Positions 32,718 through 43,845 of a DNA stretch of 64,000 nt are shown here, piece by piece (within the stretch, counting starts at the first letter, position 1; every line of letters starts with the position of its first letter). The position numbers and the translations under genes were made by a program. Source of the DNA: Charina bottae (Eukaryota; Chordata; Lepidosauria; Squamata; Charinaidae). The stretch covers positions 5,291,001-5,355,000 of the forward strand of contig JALMGJ010000015.1 in NCBI GenBank assembly GCA_023362775.1, written 5' to 3'. Under the pieces are notes generated by a model. The model had not been told where the DNA came from. It worked only from the letters and a program-made list of their open reading frames with translations, and ran no database searches.

Positions 32718-35700
32718 ATGGATCAATACAACCAGAGATATGTCGGTATACCATCGGAAGATGGGACTCCCAGGTCGGAAGATGGTCAAAATGCTACTGG
32801 GGAGGAACAGAGGATACGTTCAACTAGCCCCAGATGTGATGACGCAGCTAGCTCAAAGCCGAAAGGACGGCTAGCGGCCGACGGTGCTGGTGGTGAACGA
32901 CGAATCCGATGTTCTAAAGATCAACACACCATAGGAACCTGGAATGTAAGATCTATGAGCCAGGGCAAATTGGATGTGGTTATTGGTGAGATGTCAAGAT
33001 TAAATATAGTCATTTTAGGTGTCAGTGAACTGAAATGGACTGGAATGGGCCACTTCACATCAGATGACCACCAGATCTACTACTGTGGACAAGAGGACCA
33101 CAGAAGAAATGGAGTAGCCTTCATAATTAATAATAAAGTGGCTAAAGCAGTGCTTGGATACAATCCAAAAAATGATAGAATGATCTCAATTCGAATTCAG
33201 GGTAAGCCATTTAACATCACAGTGATCCAAATATACGCCCCAACCACAGATGCTGAAGAAGAAGAAGTAGATCAGTTCTATGACGATCTGCAGCACCTAC
33301 TGGATAATACGCCAAAAAGAGATGTTATTTTCATTACAGGAGACTGGAATGCTAAGGTGGGTAGTCAGACGACACCTGGAATTACAGGCAAGCATGGTCT
33401 GGGAGAACAAAATGAAGCAGGACATAGGCTGATAGAATTTTGCCAAGACAACTCACTGTGCATAACAAACACACTCTTCCAACAAGCTAAAAGACGACTT
33501 TATACATGGACTTCACCAGATGGTCGACACCGAAATCAGATTGACTACATCCTTTGCAGCCAAAGGTGGCGGACCTCTATACAGTCGGTAAAAACAAGAC
33601 CTGGAGCTGACTGTAGTTCAGATCACGAACTTCTTATTGCAAAATTTAGAATCAGACTAAAGAGAATAGGGAAGACCCACAGATCAGTTAGATATGAGCT
33701 CACTAATATTCCTAAGGAATATGCAGTGGAGGTGAAGAATAGATTTAAGGGACTAGATTTAGTAGATAGGGTCCCAGAAGAACTATGGACAGAAGTTCGC
33801 AACATTGTTCAGGAGGCGGCAACAAAAAACGTCCCAAAGAAAAAGAAAACCAAGAAGGCAAGATGGCTGTCTGCTGAAACACTGGAAGTAGCCCAAGAAA
33901 GAAGGAAAGCAAAAGGCAACAGTGATAGGGGGAGATATGCCCAATTAAATGCAAAATTCCAGAGGTTAGCCAGAAGAGATAAGGAATTATTTTTAAACAA
34001 GCAATGTGCGGAAGTGGAAGAAGACAATAGAATAGGAAGGACAAGAGACCTCTTCCAGAAAATTAGAAACATCGGAGGTAAATTCCAGGCAAAAATGGGT
34101 ATGATCAAAAACAAAGATGGTAAGGACCTAACAGAAGCAGAAGAGATCAAGAAAAGGTGGCAAGAATATACGGAAGATCTGTATAGGAAGGATAATAATA
34201 TTGGAGATAGCTTTGACGGTGTGGTCAGTGAGTTAGAGCCAGACATCCTGAAGAGTGAGGTTGAATGGGCCTTAAGAAGCATTGCTAATAACAAGGCAGC
34301 AGGAGACGATGGTATCCCAGCTGAACTGTTTAAAATCTTGCAAGATGATGCTGTCAAGGTGATGCATGCCATATGCCAGCAAATTTGGAAAACACAAGAA
34401 TGGCCATCAGATTGGAAAAAATCAACTTATATCCCCATACCAAAAAAGGGAAGCACTAAAGAATGTTCAAACTATCGAACAGTGGCACTTATTTCACATG
34501 CCAGTAAGGTAATGCTCAAGATCTTGCAAGGTAGACTCCAGCAATTCATGGAGCGAGAATTGCCAGATGTACAAGCTGGGTTTAGAAAAGGCAGAGGAAC
34601 TAGAGACCAAATTGCCAATATCCGCTGGATAATGGAGAAAGCCAGGGAATTTCAGAAAAACATCTATTTCTGTTTTATTGACTATTCTAAAGCCTTTGAC
34701 TGTGTGGATCATAACAAATTGTGGCAAGTTCTTGGTGGTATGGGGATACCAAGTCATCTTGTCTGCCTCCTAAGGAATCTGTATAACGACCAAGTAGCAA
34801 CGGTAAGAACAGAGCACGGAACAACGGACTGGTTTAAGATTGGGAAAGGAGTACGGCAGGGTTGTATACTCTCACCCTACCTATACAACCTGTACGCAGA
34901 ACACATCATGCGACATGCTGGGCTTGAGGAATCCAAGGCTGGAGTTAAAATCGCTGGAAGAAACATTAACAATCTCAGATATGCAGATGATACCACTTTG
35001 ATGGCTGAAAGCGAGGAGGAGTTGAGGAGCCTTATGACGAAGGTGAAAGAAGAAAGTGCAAAAGCTGGGTTGCAGTTAAACCTCAAAAAAACCAAGATTA
35101 TGGCAACCAGCTTGATTGATGACTGGCAAATAGAGGGAGAAAAAGTGGAGGCAGTGACAGACTTTGTATTTCTAGGCCCAAAGATTACTCCAGATGCTGA
35201 CTGCAGCCAGGAAATCAGAAGACGTCTACTTCTTGGGAGGAGAGCAATGGCAAATCTTGATAAAATAGTTAAGAGCAGAGACATCACACTGACAACAAAG
35301 GTCCGCATAGTTAAAGCAATGGTATTTCCTGTAGTAACCTATGGCTGCGAGAGCTGGACCATAAGGAAGGCTGAGCGAAGGAAGATAGATGCTTTTGAAC
35401 TGTGGTGTTGGAGGAAAATTCTGAGAGTGCCTTGGACTGCAAGAAGATCAAACCAGTCCATACTCCAGGAAATCAAGCCAGACTGCTCACTTGAGGGAAT
35501 GATATTAAAGGCAAAACTGAAGTACTTTGGCCACATAATGAGAAGACAGGATACCCTGTAGAAGAAGCTGATGCTAGGAAAAGTGGAAGGCAAAAGGAAG
35601 AGGGGCCGACCAAGGGCAAGATGGATGGATGGTATTCTGGAGGCGACGGACTCAACCATTGGGGAGCTGGGGATGGTGTCGGCCGACAGAAAGCTCTGGC

Positions 35701-35750
35701 GTGGGCTGGTCCATGAAGTCACGAAGAGTCGGAAACGACTGAACGAATAA
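32718..35750 (+). pseudogene. BovB ORF: endonuclease-reverse transcriptase, one premature stop
   Basis: 947 codons are open to a TAG at 35559-35561; the same frame then stays open for 62 more codons to TAA at 35748-35750. The sister copy at 35.9 kb has GAG at the TAG position, so this is a single G-to-T nonsense change. Domains: a basic leader (1-70); apurinic-type endonuclease (about 73-310) with WNVRS, SELKW, YAPTTDA, GDWNAKV, QIDYIL and SDHELL; linker; reverse transcriptase with FIDYSKAFDCVDH near 653, GVRQGCILSPYLYNLY and the catalytic YADD near 755; and a C-terminal block with YGCESWTIRKAERRKID. It nicks target DNA and copies BovB RNA by target-primed reverse transcription. A young copy judging by its single lesion. 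BovB is noted for horizontal spread between squamates and ruminants. Confidence 0.95.
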
Positions 35751-35760
35751 ACAACAAAAA

Positions 35761-36134
35761 ATATTCCTAAGGAATATGCAGTGGAGGTGAAGAATAGATT
35801 TAAGGGACTAGATTTAGTAGATAGGGTCCCAGAAGAACTATGGACAGTTATCCAGAAAATAAAGCCAGACTGCTCACTTGAGGGAATGATATTAAAGGCA
35901 AAACTGAAGTACTTTGGCCACATAATGAGAAGACAGGATATTCTGGAGAAGAAGCTGATGCTAGGGAAAGTGGAAGGCCAAAGACCAAGGGCAAGATGGA
36001 TGGATGATATTCTGGAGGTGACGGACTCGACCGTGGGGGAGCTGGGGATGGTGACGGCTGACAGGAAGCTCTGGCGTGAGCTGGTCCATGAAGTCACGAA
36101 GAGTCGGAAGCGACTGAACAAATAAACAACAACA
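35761..36134 (+). mobile_element. Internally deleted BovB copy, tandem
   Basis: The first ~88 bp (to ctatggacag, 35848) match the main copy near 33711-33790 (NIPKEYAVEVKNRFKG). It then jumps about 1.67 kb to the region encoding IKPDCSLEGMILK and continues to its own 3' tail. The open frame 35781-36125 crosses the deletion junction in phase. Confidence 0.9.
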
Positions 36135-36146
36135 AAAGGGGGGGAT

Positions 36147-36628
36147 ACTACGAGATGCATGTCAGGAGAGCAGCTATCTCAACTAGATCTAATTTTAATT
36201 CAGTTTCAACTAAGTGAAAGCATTAGCCTGCAAGACTTTGCATGCTCCTGGTTTAGAGCAAGGTTACTCAACCGAGGTAAATGGAGCTGGAGTGGAGGGA
36301 ACGGCAGAGGCAACCACAGGATCCAGCGTTTTCTTCAAAATGACAAAAGAAGCGTTGAGCCATCACAAGACGAACTCTGCCCCTTTTGTACATGTGTGGA
36401 ACCTCACAATGCAAAAGGGGTGGAGCTTGCATCATGACACTGCTTTCATCTTTGCTAGGTCAGCCTTGACCTCCCCATGGATGCCTTTAATGAGTGCAAG
36501 CAATCATCTGTCTGAGGATCACCAACTCTACTGATGGAATTAGATGCCACAAAAGAAATTGTTGGTAGCTTGAAGCAACCACGTATAGGTCACCAAATTG
36601 CAAATGGATTTTAACAAGGGCGGGCTGT
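36147..36628. other. Intronic sequence with a short dispersed repeat
   Basis: 36340-36450 (ccccttttgtacatgtgtgg ... aaaaggggtggagcttgcat) resembles, in reverse, 53555-53690 (aagctccactccttttgtcc). The family is unknown; both are rich in small inverted repeats. Confidence 0.45.
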
Positions 36629-36731
36629 TAAACTTCTACTTGGGACTAGAACTTCTGGTCTCCTGGTTTCTAGCCTGGTGCTTTAACCACTACACCAACC
36701 TGGCCAAACTTCGATTGGTAAACTTCTACTT
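36629..36731 (-). mobile_element. 77-bp SINE insertion: tRNA-like head only, with 13-bp TSD
   Basis: taaacttctactt at 36629-36641 and 36719-36731 flanks 36642-36718. On the - strand the insert is ccaatcgaagtttg plus a tRNA-like module with box A-like tggtgtagtggttaaagca and box B-like gttctagtccc. It stops there, without core or tail. It matches the head of the SINE at 30930-31064. Confidence 0.88.
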
Positions 36732-36739
36732 CTATGGTT

Positions 36740-36965
36740 TAGCAAATGTCTTTTTTGAGTAAATGGATTGTACACAACACTCTTGGTTACTAAACTGACA
36801 CATTTTCTGGATTCCCACAAGACCCTGAACCATAAACTAAACCAGCAAGCTTAGTTCACACAACACACTAAGCCACTAAGAAAACCCAACCCACCCACCC
36901 AAGGTTAACACTAACCAAGTTTAACCATGGGGTAGAAATGCAGCTGCTTGGTCTTTGCCTAACAT
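36740..36965. repeat. Unclassified dispersed repeat
   Basis: Shares wording with 51030-51195: ccataaactaaac, tcacacaaca, caagtttaac. Probably an old DNA element; no ends could be fixed. 36966-37389 holds nothing recognised. Confidence 0.4.
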
Positions 36966-37389
36966 GGTTAGGCTTCTTGGGTGAATGTGATAGAGAGCTG
37001 CATCTTCTTTTATCCAAGGAAAGTAGAAATGACTTAATGGACTAAGAGCAGGGGGAGGACAGGCATTATTACAGACCGATAATATTTGTGTGTGTGAAAG
37101 AAAAAGAAAGATTAATTGGACCAGCAATTCAAGTTCACATGTCAAAATGAATCTACATTTTCATCAGCTGTAGAAAGCTTAACCTCACAGCTCTCCAGAC
37201 CTGCTGCCCCCTCCCCTCCCCACTGCTTTTTCCTGGTCTTATTCTCACTTGTTATGCGATTTAATTTGCCTGAGTGATCTGATCCTAGATGAGTGGATCA
37301 AAATAAAACTCACTGAGCCTGGAATTAACCCTTCTATTACGTGATTCTTAGCCAGTTTGAGTCTTTTTTGTGTCAGTACGTGCGCCTTT

Positions 37390-37690
37390 CATTCAGCCTT
37401 GACTCCTGGCGATTGCAACATTTTTGGAAGTGGTTTACCCCCGTCTTCTTCCTAGGGCCGAGAGAGCATGACTGGCAAAAAACTCACCCCATGAGTATCT
37501 GTGGAATAAGGGGCACTAGAATCTGGGCCTCCCCACTCCTACTCTAGCGTATTTTCCACTACATCACATTGGCTCTTGGGTTGAGAAGGAGTTGACTTGA
37601 CCCAAAGTCGCCCATCTAGAACTCATGATCTCCCAGTTTCTAGCCTGGTGCCTTAACCACTACAGCAAACTGCCTCTCAGGGTGAGCCCT
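37390..37690 (-). mobile_element. CORE/MIR-like SINE fragments, two partial copies
   Basis: 37395-37560 holds a tail-type segment (ttgactcctggcgattgcaa, ggaagtggtttaccc, tcttcctagggc). 37570-37680 holds a head read on the - strand (ggtgccttaaccactacagc in forward orientation, tctagaactcatgatctccc). They may be one copy interrupted or two adjacent truncated copies. Confidence 0.6.
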
Positions 37691-37744
37691 AAGTCTGACC
37701 AAATTTGGCCAGCATGCAGACATATTTGTGTACGTCTGTGTTTA

Positions 37745-37748
<4 letters not shown>

Positions 37749-37786
<38 letters not shown>
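37749..37786. repeat. (GT)n microsatellite
   Basis: About 18 tgtg dinucleotides in a row. Confidence 0.95.
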
Positions 37787-37788
<2 letters not shown>

Positions 37789-38025
37789 ATACATGGATGG
37801 GTAATGAAGTAAGAACATTGCAGGAAATAAGGCAGCAGAAATCATGAAGTCTCTTTCCGTGAAGTTTCTTGTAATGGGGATAAAGTCAAGAGGAAAAGTT
37901 ATACTCCCTGTGAAGATTGATCTCTAACTGATAATCCCATCTGCAGCTTCCAGTCCAATGGAGATTTATTTGTTTGTTTGTTTTGTTTATATAGCCACCC
38001 AACCCAGACAATATGACTGTTTGTT

Positions 38026-38430
38026 GTTGTTCAGTCGTTCAGTCGTGTCCGACTCTTCGTGACCTCATGGACCATAGCACGCCAGGCCTTCCTGTCCTCC
38101 ACTGTCTCCCGGAGTTTACTTAAATTCATGTTCGTTACATCGGTGATGCTATCTAACCATCTCATCCTCTGCCGTCCCCTTCTCCTTTTGCCTTCAGTCT
38201 TTCCCAGCATCAGGGTCTTTTCCAGTGAGTCCTCTCTTCGCATTAGGTGGCCAAAGTATTTGAGCTTCAGCTTCAGCATCTGTCCTTCCAATGAGCAGTC
38301 AGGGTTGATTTCCTTTAGGATTGACTGGTTTGACCTCCTTGCAGTCCAAGGGACTCTCAAGAGTCTTCTCCAGCACCACAGCTCGAAAGCATCAATTCTT
38401 CGGCGCTCAGCCTTCCTTTTGACTTCCTTG
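38026..38430 (-). mobile_element. BovB-related RTE 3' fragment (second subfamily)
   Basis: The - strand frame gives KAERRRIDAFELWCWRRLLR, NQSILKEINPDCSLEGQ, LKYFGHLMRREDSLEKT, KRRRGRQRMRWLDS and HEVTKSRTRLND before the tail. It differs consistently from the 32.7-kb copy, so a second BovB-like subfamily was active. 5'-truncated. Confidence 0.92.
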
Positions 38431-38559
38431 TGACTGAGTGGTGTGCAAAAGGGGGGGGGAGTCAAACCCAACAAATACAACCCCCCCGAAAAACAACAAA
38501 AAACCCACAACACGTATCATTAAAACCAAGTAGACAATAAATGCGGAAACAGCTGAAGT

Positions 38560-39287
38560 CTATTGTAACACGTAAAAAATGGGGACTCCCCTCATTCTGG
38601 CTCAAAGACCCATGGGAAGACCCAGCCCTTTACCTTCCTAAAGGCCTGCAGGGTTGGGACGAGCCATATATTGAGGAGAGTGTTCCTAAGGGCAGGAGCA
38701 CCACTGAGAAGACATGCCAACTGGGTCCCACAAGATGACATTGTTTCAAGGACAGGACCCTATTGGACCATGTGCGAAGGGCAGGTGCCCTTCAAAGCAG
38801 CTAGTCCTCAAATAACCTAGTCCTATGCTAAGTGATAGCCAGCATCTTCAATTGTACCCCAGGAGCCAATGTAGCTCACAACATAGAAGTGTCACATGGA
38901 CATAATGAGTGCCAACCATAACCACCCATGTTGCTGCGTTCTGGATCAATAACAGCTTCTGGATGTTCTTCAAGGATAGCCCCATGCGGAGCACATTGCA
39001 ATAGTCTAGTCAGGAGGTGACTAAAGCATAAGTGACCATGAGCAGGGCCCTGCAATCCTGGAACGGGCACAATTGGCACACTTAATGAAGTTGAACAAAG
39101 GTTCTCTTCGCCGCAGCTGCCACCTGCTCATCAAGCAGGAACTTTGAGTTGAAGAGGACCCTCAAATCCAAGCAAGGCAGTGAACCCCTACTGAGAGACA
39201 AAGGGGAGATCTCTCCAGTGCCAGGCCTGGTCCTGGTCCTGGTAAGGTTGAGCTGAAGCCTATTCTTTCCCATCCAAACTTCTACAC
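38560..39287 (-). mobile_element. L2/CR1-group LINE fragment, - strand
   Basis: Contains the forward-strand wording ccccatgcggagcacattgc, aatagtctagtcaggaggtg and tcatcaagcaggaac, which encode on the - strand the region around SWLDYCN...L-M/V-G-L-P in intact copies. Strongly decayed, no open frame. Same family as 47745-49760. Confidence 0.65.
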
Positions 39288-39350
39288 CAGTGTTTCTCAA
39301 CCTCAGCAACTTTAAGATGTGTGGACTTCAACTCCCAGAATTTCAGGTTT
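39288..39350 (+). mobile_element. hAT-like palindromic MITE, left end only
   Basis: cagtgtttctcaacctcagc through acttcaactcccagaatttc; the right half is absent. Confidence 0.75.
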
Positions 39351-39790
39351 CTGAACTAGCCTTCTGTATCCTCCCTGACACTGACCCCTTTCTTCTCTAT
39401 TCTACCCCTCATTCCCACTACATGACCTTTAGGGGCTAGTTAAGCTAAATCCTGGAGCTGGTAGTTCTAGGTCGTACTTCCCATCTCTTCTCAACATTCA
39501 AACTTTTTTTTTAACTTAAAATCTCTGAGGATACTATTTCCTGCTTCCTGCAACTTAGCTATGTAGCTTAACAACTGGAACCTTTGCTACCTTGCACCAA
39601 CTTCCCTGTAAACTCTGTATTATATTAACAGCATTCTCACAATACTACAAACACTACCTGATCAACAGGTGAACTATAGCATCAAATGTTGAGGACATTT
39701 TTTTGTCCTGTCGAAGAACACTTAGCATGCATAAGCTAAGCAGCCACCTTCTATTTGTAGCGATTGCCAAAGTTATATTCATGGTCCTAT

Positions 39791-40302
39791 TTGTTGTTTA
39801 TTCGTTCAGTCGCTTCCAACTCTTCGTGACTTCATGGACCAGCCCACGCCAGAGCTTCCTGTCGGCCGTCGCCACCCCAGCTCCCCCACGATCGAGTCCA
39901 TCACCTCCAGAATATCATCCATCCATCTTGCCCTTGGTCGGCCCCTCTTCCTTTGGCCTTCCACTTTCCCCAGCATCAGCATCTTCTCCAGGGTATCCTG
40001 TCTTCTCATGATGTGGCCAAAGTACTTCAGTTTTGCCTTTAATATCATTCCCTCAAGTGAGCGGTCTGGCTTGATTTCCTGGAGTATGGACTGGTTTGAT
40101 CTTCTTGCAGTACAAGGCACTCTCGGAATTTTCCTCCAACACCACAGTTCAAAAGCATCTATCTTCCTTCGCTCAGCCTTCCTTATGGTCCTGCTCTCGC
40201 AGCCATAGGTTACTACGGGGAATACCATTGCTTTAACTATGCAGACCTTTGTTGTCAGTGTGATGTCTCTGCTCTTAACTATTTTATCGAGATTTGAATA
40301 GG
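39791..40302 (-). mobile_element. BovB 3' fragment (same subfamily as 32.7 kb), - strand
   Basis: The 182-codon frame (39806-40354) includes LDKIVKSRDITLTTKV, FPVVTYGCESRTIRKAERRK, NQSILQEIKPDRSLEG, LKYFGHIMRRQDTLEKM and KRGRPRARWMDDILE. It corresponds to the last quarter of the ORF plus tail. It keeps the glutamate codon that is a stop in the 32.7-kb copy. Confidence 0.93.
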
Positions 40303-40309
40303 GCCTACT

Positions 40310-40860
40310 GATCCAGAAATGGGAACAGTCGGTGCACAAGAGCAATTTGTGCAAAGGGCACCTGAGCTGTGGCTACCACCTGCTCTTCAAGCAGGAGTCT
40401 AGGAGGTTTATCCACCTCTGCAAGTTCTATCCATTTCACCCACCATTCCTCCATGGTGGGTAATGCCGAATCTTTCTATCTTTGTGCATATAGTAATCTT
40501 GCCGCAGTAATCATATATTGAAAGAATCTTCCGTGGCTCTTTTCTAACTGTTTATCCATCCGTCCTAAAAGGAAAAGTTCTGGCTTCAATTGAATATTAA
40601 TCTTTAAAACCCTCTGTATCAATGTGTGTATTGGACTCCAACATTTTTTAGCTTTTTTGACATGTCCACCAAGCATGAGAAAATGTCCCTTCATGTTGTT
40701 CACATTTCCAACCTACGTTTGAAATGCCTTTATACATTCTAGATAATTTCTCTGGCACCATGTACCTAGAGTGTAGTTCACAAGTTTCAGTGCTTTCTAA
40801 TATATTTCTAAAGCCGATCATGTTTTGCCATGTGCTAAATCATCAGCAATAATTCTAGGA
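40310..40860 (-). mobile_element. L1 ORF2 C-terminal fragment, with L2 scrap
   Basis: On the - strand a frame at 40476-40703 reads GGHVKKAKKCWSPIHTLIQR and AARLLYAQR, the pattern CPKV-x-x-F/CW...I...ARxxI/LA that ends L1 ORF2. 40310-40400 (ctcttcaagcaggagtctag) looks instead like an L2-group scrap. Confidence 0.65.
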
Positions 40861-40969
40861 TAATGAAAAAAAAAAGGTACTTTTCTTTTTTTGGCAGCAT
40901 TGGCAGCAAGGAGTTTATTCAGCTAAATGTAATTGAGTCACAGACAGTTTATGGTCTTGTTTTTTTTTA

Positions 40970-41075
40970 ATCCCTGCCTCAATAGATGTCAACATCTGCT
41001 GACCTTGGATGATCTCCAAAGCTAAGCAGGGTTGGCCCTGGTTAGTAGCTGAGGTGAAGGACCACCGTAGACTTG
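40970..41075 (+). mobile_element. 5S rRNA-derived SINE or pseudogene
   Basis: tggatgatctccaaagctaa, gcagggttggccctggttag, then aaggaccaccg follow 5S rRNA from its internal promoter region to the 3' half (gatctc..aagctaagcagggtcgg..ctggttagt). The 5' half is degenerate. Confidence 0.75.
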
Positions 41076-42339
41076 GGAAGGGACAAAAAACAATCTCCAA
41101 AGAAAGCAGTTGTGAAGCACTTCCATGACTCTGCCAAAAAAACTGCAGGTGTCCAGTCACCGGGGTTTAAACCTAACTTGAGGGTATCTTGAGAGGTTCC
41201 CCTGCGGAGCCAGAGATAAAGAGCTGTCTGTGGGAAGGCGGTCTGCTGTGACAAGTCAACAGAAACCTCGGCTGCAATCATTGGGCTATTGCTGTCATCG
41301 CTCCAGGAGAGGTAAGGACGAGGACGATATTCCAGGAGCATCTTAGGTCTCACCAGAGGAGGCTTTACATGTTTGTTTTCCAGAGAGCATTTCCCTGGGG
41401 TGGACGGAATACAAACTCTGGAGCCAGCATGATCCATATCTGCCATTAGTAAAATAAGATGGTTTTGACCTGCTGCTATGGGAAATTGTAGGAAAATCAG
41501 CAATACTGTAGAATAACAATATCATCCCTTTTTATTGCAATAGAAAACCTTTGCATTTTGGGGGGAGAGTGTTTATATAAGGTTTTATATAATTTATATT
41601 TTATATAAGGTTCTTTCTTAAAGGATAGTTTACTGCTGATGATCGTATTTCCTTCATTCATACAAAACATTCCTACTGGATGACTGAGACATTAATCAGG
41701 AAATCCAGGTCCCCAGTTTTTCCCACCTCTCCCTTCAATCTGGCAGCGCTATACGGAGAATCCAACTCCAGAGATGGTTGTGAAAGGTGTGATATTATTT
41801 CCCCAAGCTTCCTTTCATTTACCAATAGAAAAACTTGAGCGAGGCTTGGATTGTAGAAAGAAAATGAAGCAGTTTTATTTAGCTAAATAAGGCTGGATGG
41901 GCCTTCCTGACCAGTGTTGTGACAGGCAACGCTGTATAGGAAACCCATGACCACAAGGGGGTCTACAGACATTTTATACCCTGCAACTAGAACAAGGTCA
42001 CAAACAAGCACGAATCAAATGACATAGACAACATAGAACAAAGAAGCTTCTCACGCCTCTTCCCAGTGCATAGGCATTTCTTATCTCTGTCCTGTTCACT
42101 AGAAGGTGTTAACATTCTGTAGCCTTCCTAGTCCTGGATACGTGTACTTTCTTAGCTGAAGCATGTTTACAGAAGCAAAGAGCAGTTATGTTAACACAGC
42201 ATAATTCTAAAAGGCTTATACATCAGTAATACAAAATACAGCTCTTAAATCCCTTCAGTTGGGTACTGGCCCCTATGAGCCCCAGTCAGCATGGCTAATG
42301 GTTACAGCTTGTGGAAGATCATGGCTTTAACATCTAGAG
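41076..42339. other. Intronic sequence, nothing recognised
   Basis: No supported feature. The 153-codon - strand frame at 41042-41503 has no recognised domain. Confidence 0.4.
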
Positions 42340-42405
42340 CAGTGTTTCTCAACCTTGGCAACTTGAAGTCGTGTGGACTTCAACTCCCAGAATTCCCCAG
42401 CCAGG
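42340..42405 (+). mobile_element. hAT-like palindromic MITE, left end only
   Basis: cagtgtttctcaaccttggc through tcccagaattccccagccag; the right half is lost. 42406-43066 holds nothing else firm. Confidence 0.75.
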
Positions 42406-43066
42406 TCCCCAACACAGTGCTCACATCTGGCTTCTCCCTTGACACCCTTCAGACTCCATACACCATTTGTCTTTTTCGTTTTGTTTATCTGACTAGGCCT
42501 CTGGCAGCCATTTTGAGAATATGTGAACCACCTCTCATGTTAGCCCTATTGTCCCAGCCCATTTTCAGAATTCTAGGTGTGCCCACTGGCCCAAAGAATT
42601 GGGGTTCCCTGCCTTAAGAAGCCAAATGTTTCAACGACCCTAAAAATGGAGCTGATTTGCACGGTCCCAGCTTTCAATCCCTATTTGCAGAGAGATCCAT
42701 AGGGGGTTCAGAAAAGACAAGATGGCGACCACAACCATGATCCAAGTCCCGCCTCTTTTTTATGTGCATCGCATGCCAAAAGGGACAAAACTTTGATTAC
42801 TGTATGTGATCATGGTCAACATGATCAGCAGGTGGTCAGGCCTGTCTGATAAGTCAGGCTCTGAACTGGAGGAGTAGGGTTTGACATGTTCTGACTTTGC
42901 AACTCAGGAGCCAGCAGGCCCATAGATATCTGCAAATAAGTTTTAAAAACATCAGGATCTGTTGGAGGTCTGGGTCAATCAGATAATCAGCCACCAGTTG
43001 CAGAAGCACAGTAGGAGGCTGAGTTGGCTGACTTAGAGCCTGAGCAAGGAAAGCTCCTCAAGCAAA

Positions 43067-43453
43067 TACAGGTAGTCCTCGACTTACGACCATTCATTTA
43101 ACGACTATTCGAAGTTACAATGGTGCTGAAAAAAATGACTTGCGACCAGTCCTCACACGACCATCGCAGCATCCCTGCAGTCACATGATCAAAATTCAGG
43201 CGCTTGGCAACCGGCATGTATTTACAACGGCTGCAGTGCCCGGGATCACGTGATCACCATTTGCAACCTTCCCAGCTGGCTTCCGACAAGCAAAGTCAAT
43301 GGGGGAAGCCGGATTCGCTTAACAACCATGTGATTCGCTTAACAGTCGTGGCAAAAACAGTCGTAAAATTGGGTGTGACTCACTTAACAACCGCCTCGTT
43401 TAGCGATGGAAGTTCCGGTCCCAATTGTGGTTGTAAGTCGAAGACTATCTATA
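43067..43453. mobile_element. Tigger-like element with TA target
   Basis: TA (43067-43068), caggtagtcctcgacttacg at the left, gaagactatcta at the right, TA (43452-43453). Internal phrases cgcttggcaaccggcatg and gcaaagtcaatgggggaa are shared with the other four copies. 383 bp. Confidence 0.88.
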
Positions 43454-43734
43454 GAACAAAGACATTCAATGAGACTCCTCAAAAGAAAGAGGCATGACTC
43501 AGGAAAATAAGCATGCCGGAGTCAATGCTATAAAAGCAAGGTTTGGGAGTCAGACTTCTGTTGGCAAACAGGTTTCCAACATTGGATCTGACTACCCAAT
43601 TGTGGTTTTGATCTCCTGACTGATTTCTGGACTATTGTAAATCCTGGACCTTGGATTTGTCTGCATGGACCTTCAGCTTCAGAAGTAAGCTTATTTGTTT
43701 CCCTGAGCTCTCGCATTCCTGCACCGTGGGGAGA

Positions 43735-43845
43735 TTTTTCTGTCTTCTGGAAAAAGTAAGCAGGGTTGGACTTGGATAGTATGTGGATGGGAGACCACTA
43801 GGATACCCCACGGCTGGAGTATTAAAAAACCCTGATCTAAGTCTG
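43735..43845 (+). mobile_element. 5S rRNA-like SINE
   Basis: gtaagcagggttggacttgg, gtggatgggagaccactagg, then gctggagtattaaaaaa. The 3' flank differs from 5S rRNA and is shared with the copy at 44480, which makes it a SINE subfamily rather than a stray pseudogene. Confidence 0.8.

Larger units (their letters stand above)
32545..36146 (+). mobile_element. BovB composite: full-length copy plus deleted copy within one TSD
   Basis: The 12-bp aaagggggggat occurs at 32545-32556 and 36135-36146 and nowhere between the copies. Inside are an AT-rich (TTAAA)n stretch (32557-32640), a full-length BovB to about 35758, and a second internally deleted BovB (35761-36134). Both copies end in a BovB 3' tail (cgactgaac...taaacaac). 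The shared duplication shows the two copies were inserted together. Confidence 0.85.

Noticed and set aside
33809..34372. 187-codon frame on the - strand and other antisense frames across 32.7-36.1 kb
   Set aside because: Mirror frames of the BovB ORF; codon bias of the real frame produces them.
41042..41503. 153-codon - strand frame
   Set aside because: No family resemblance, and it overlaps a 5S-like SINE at its end.
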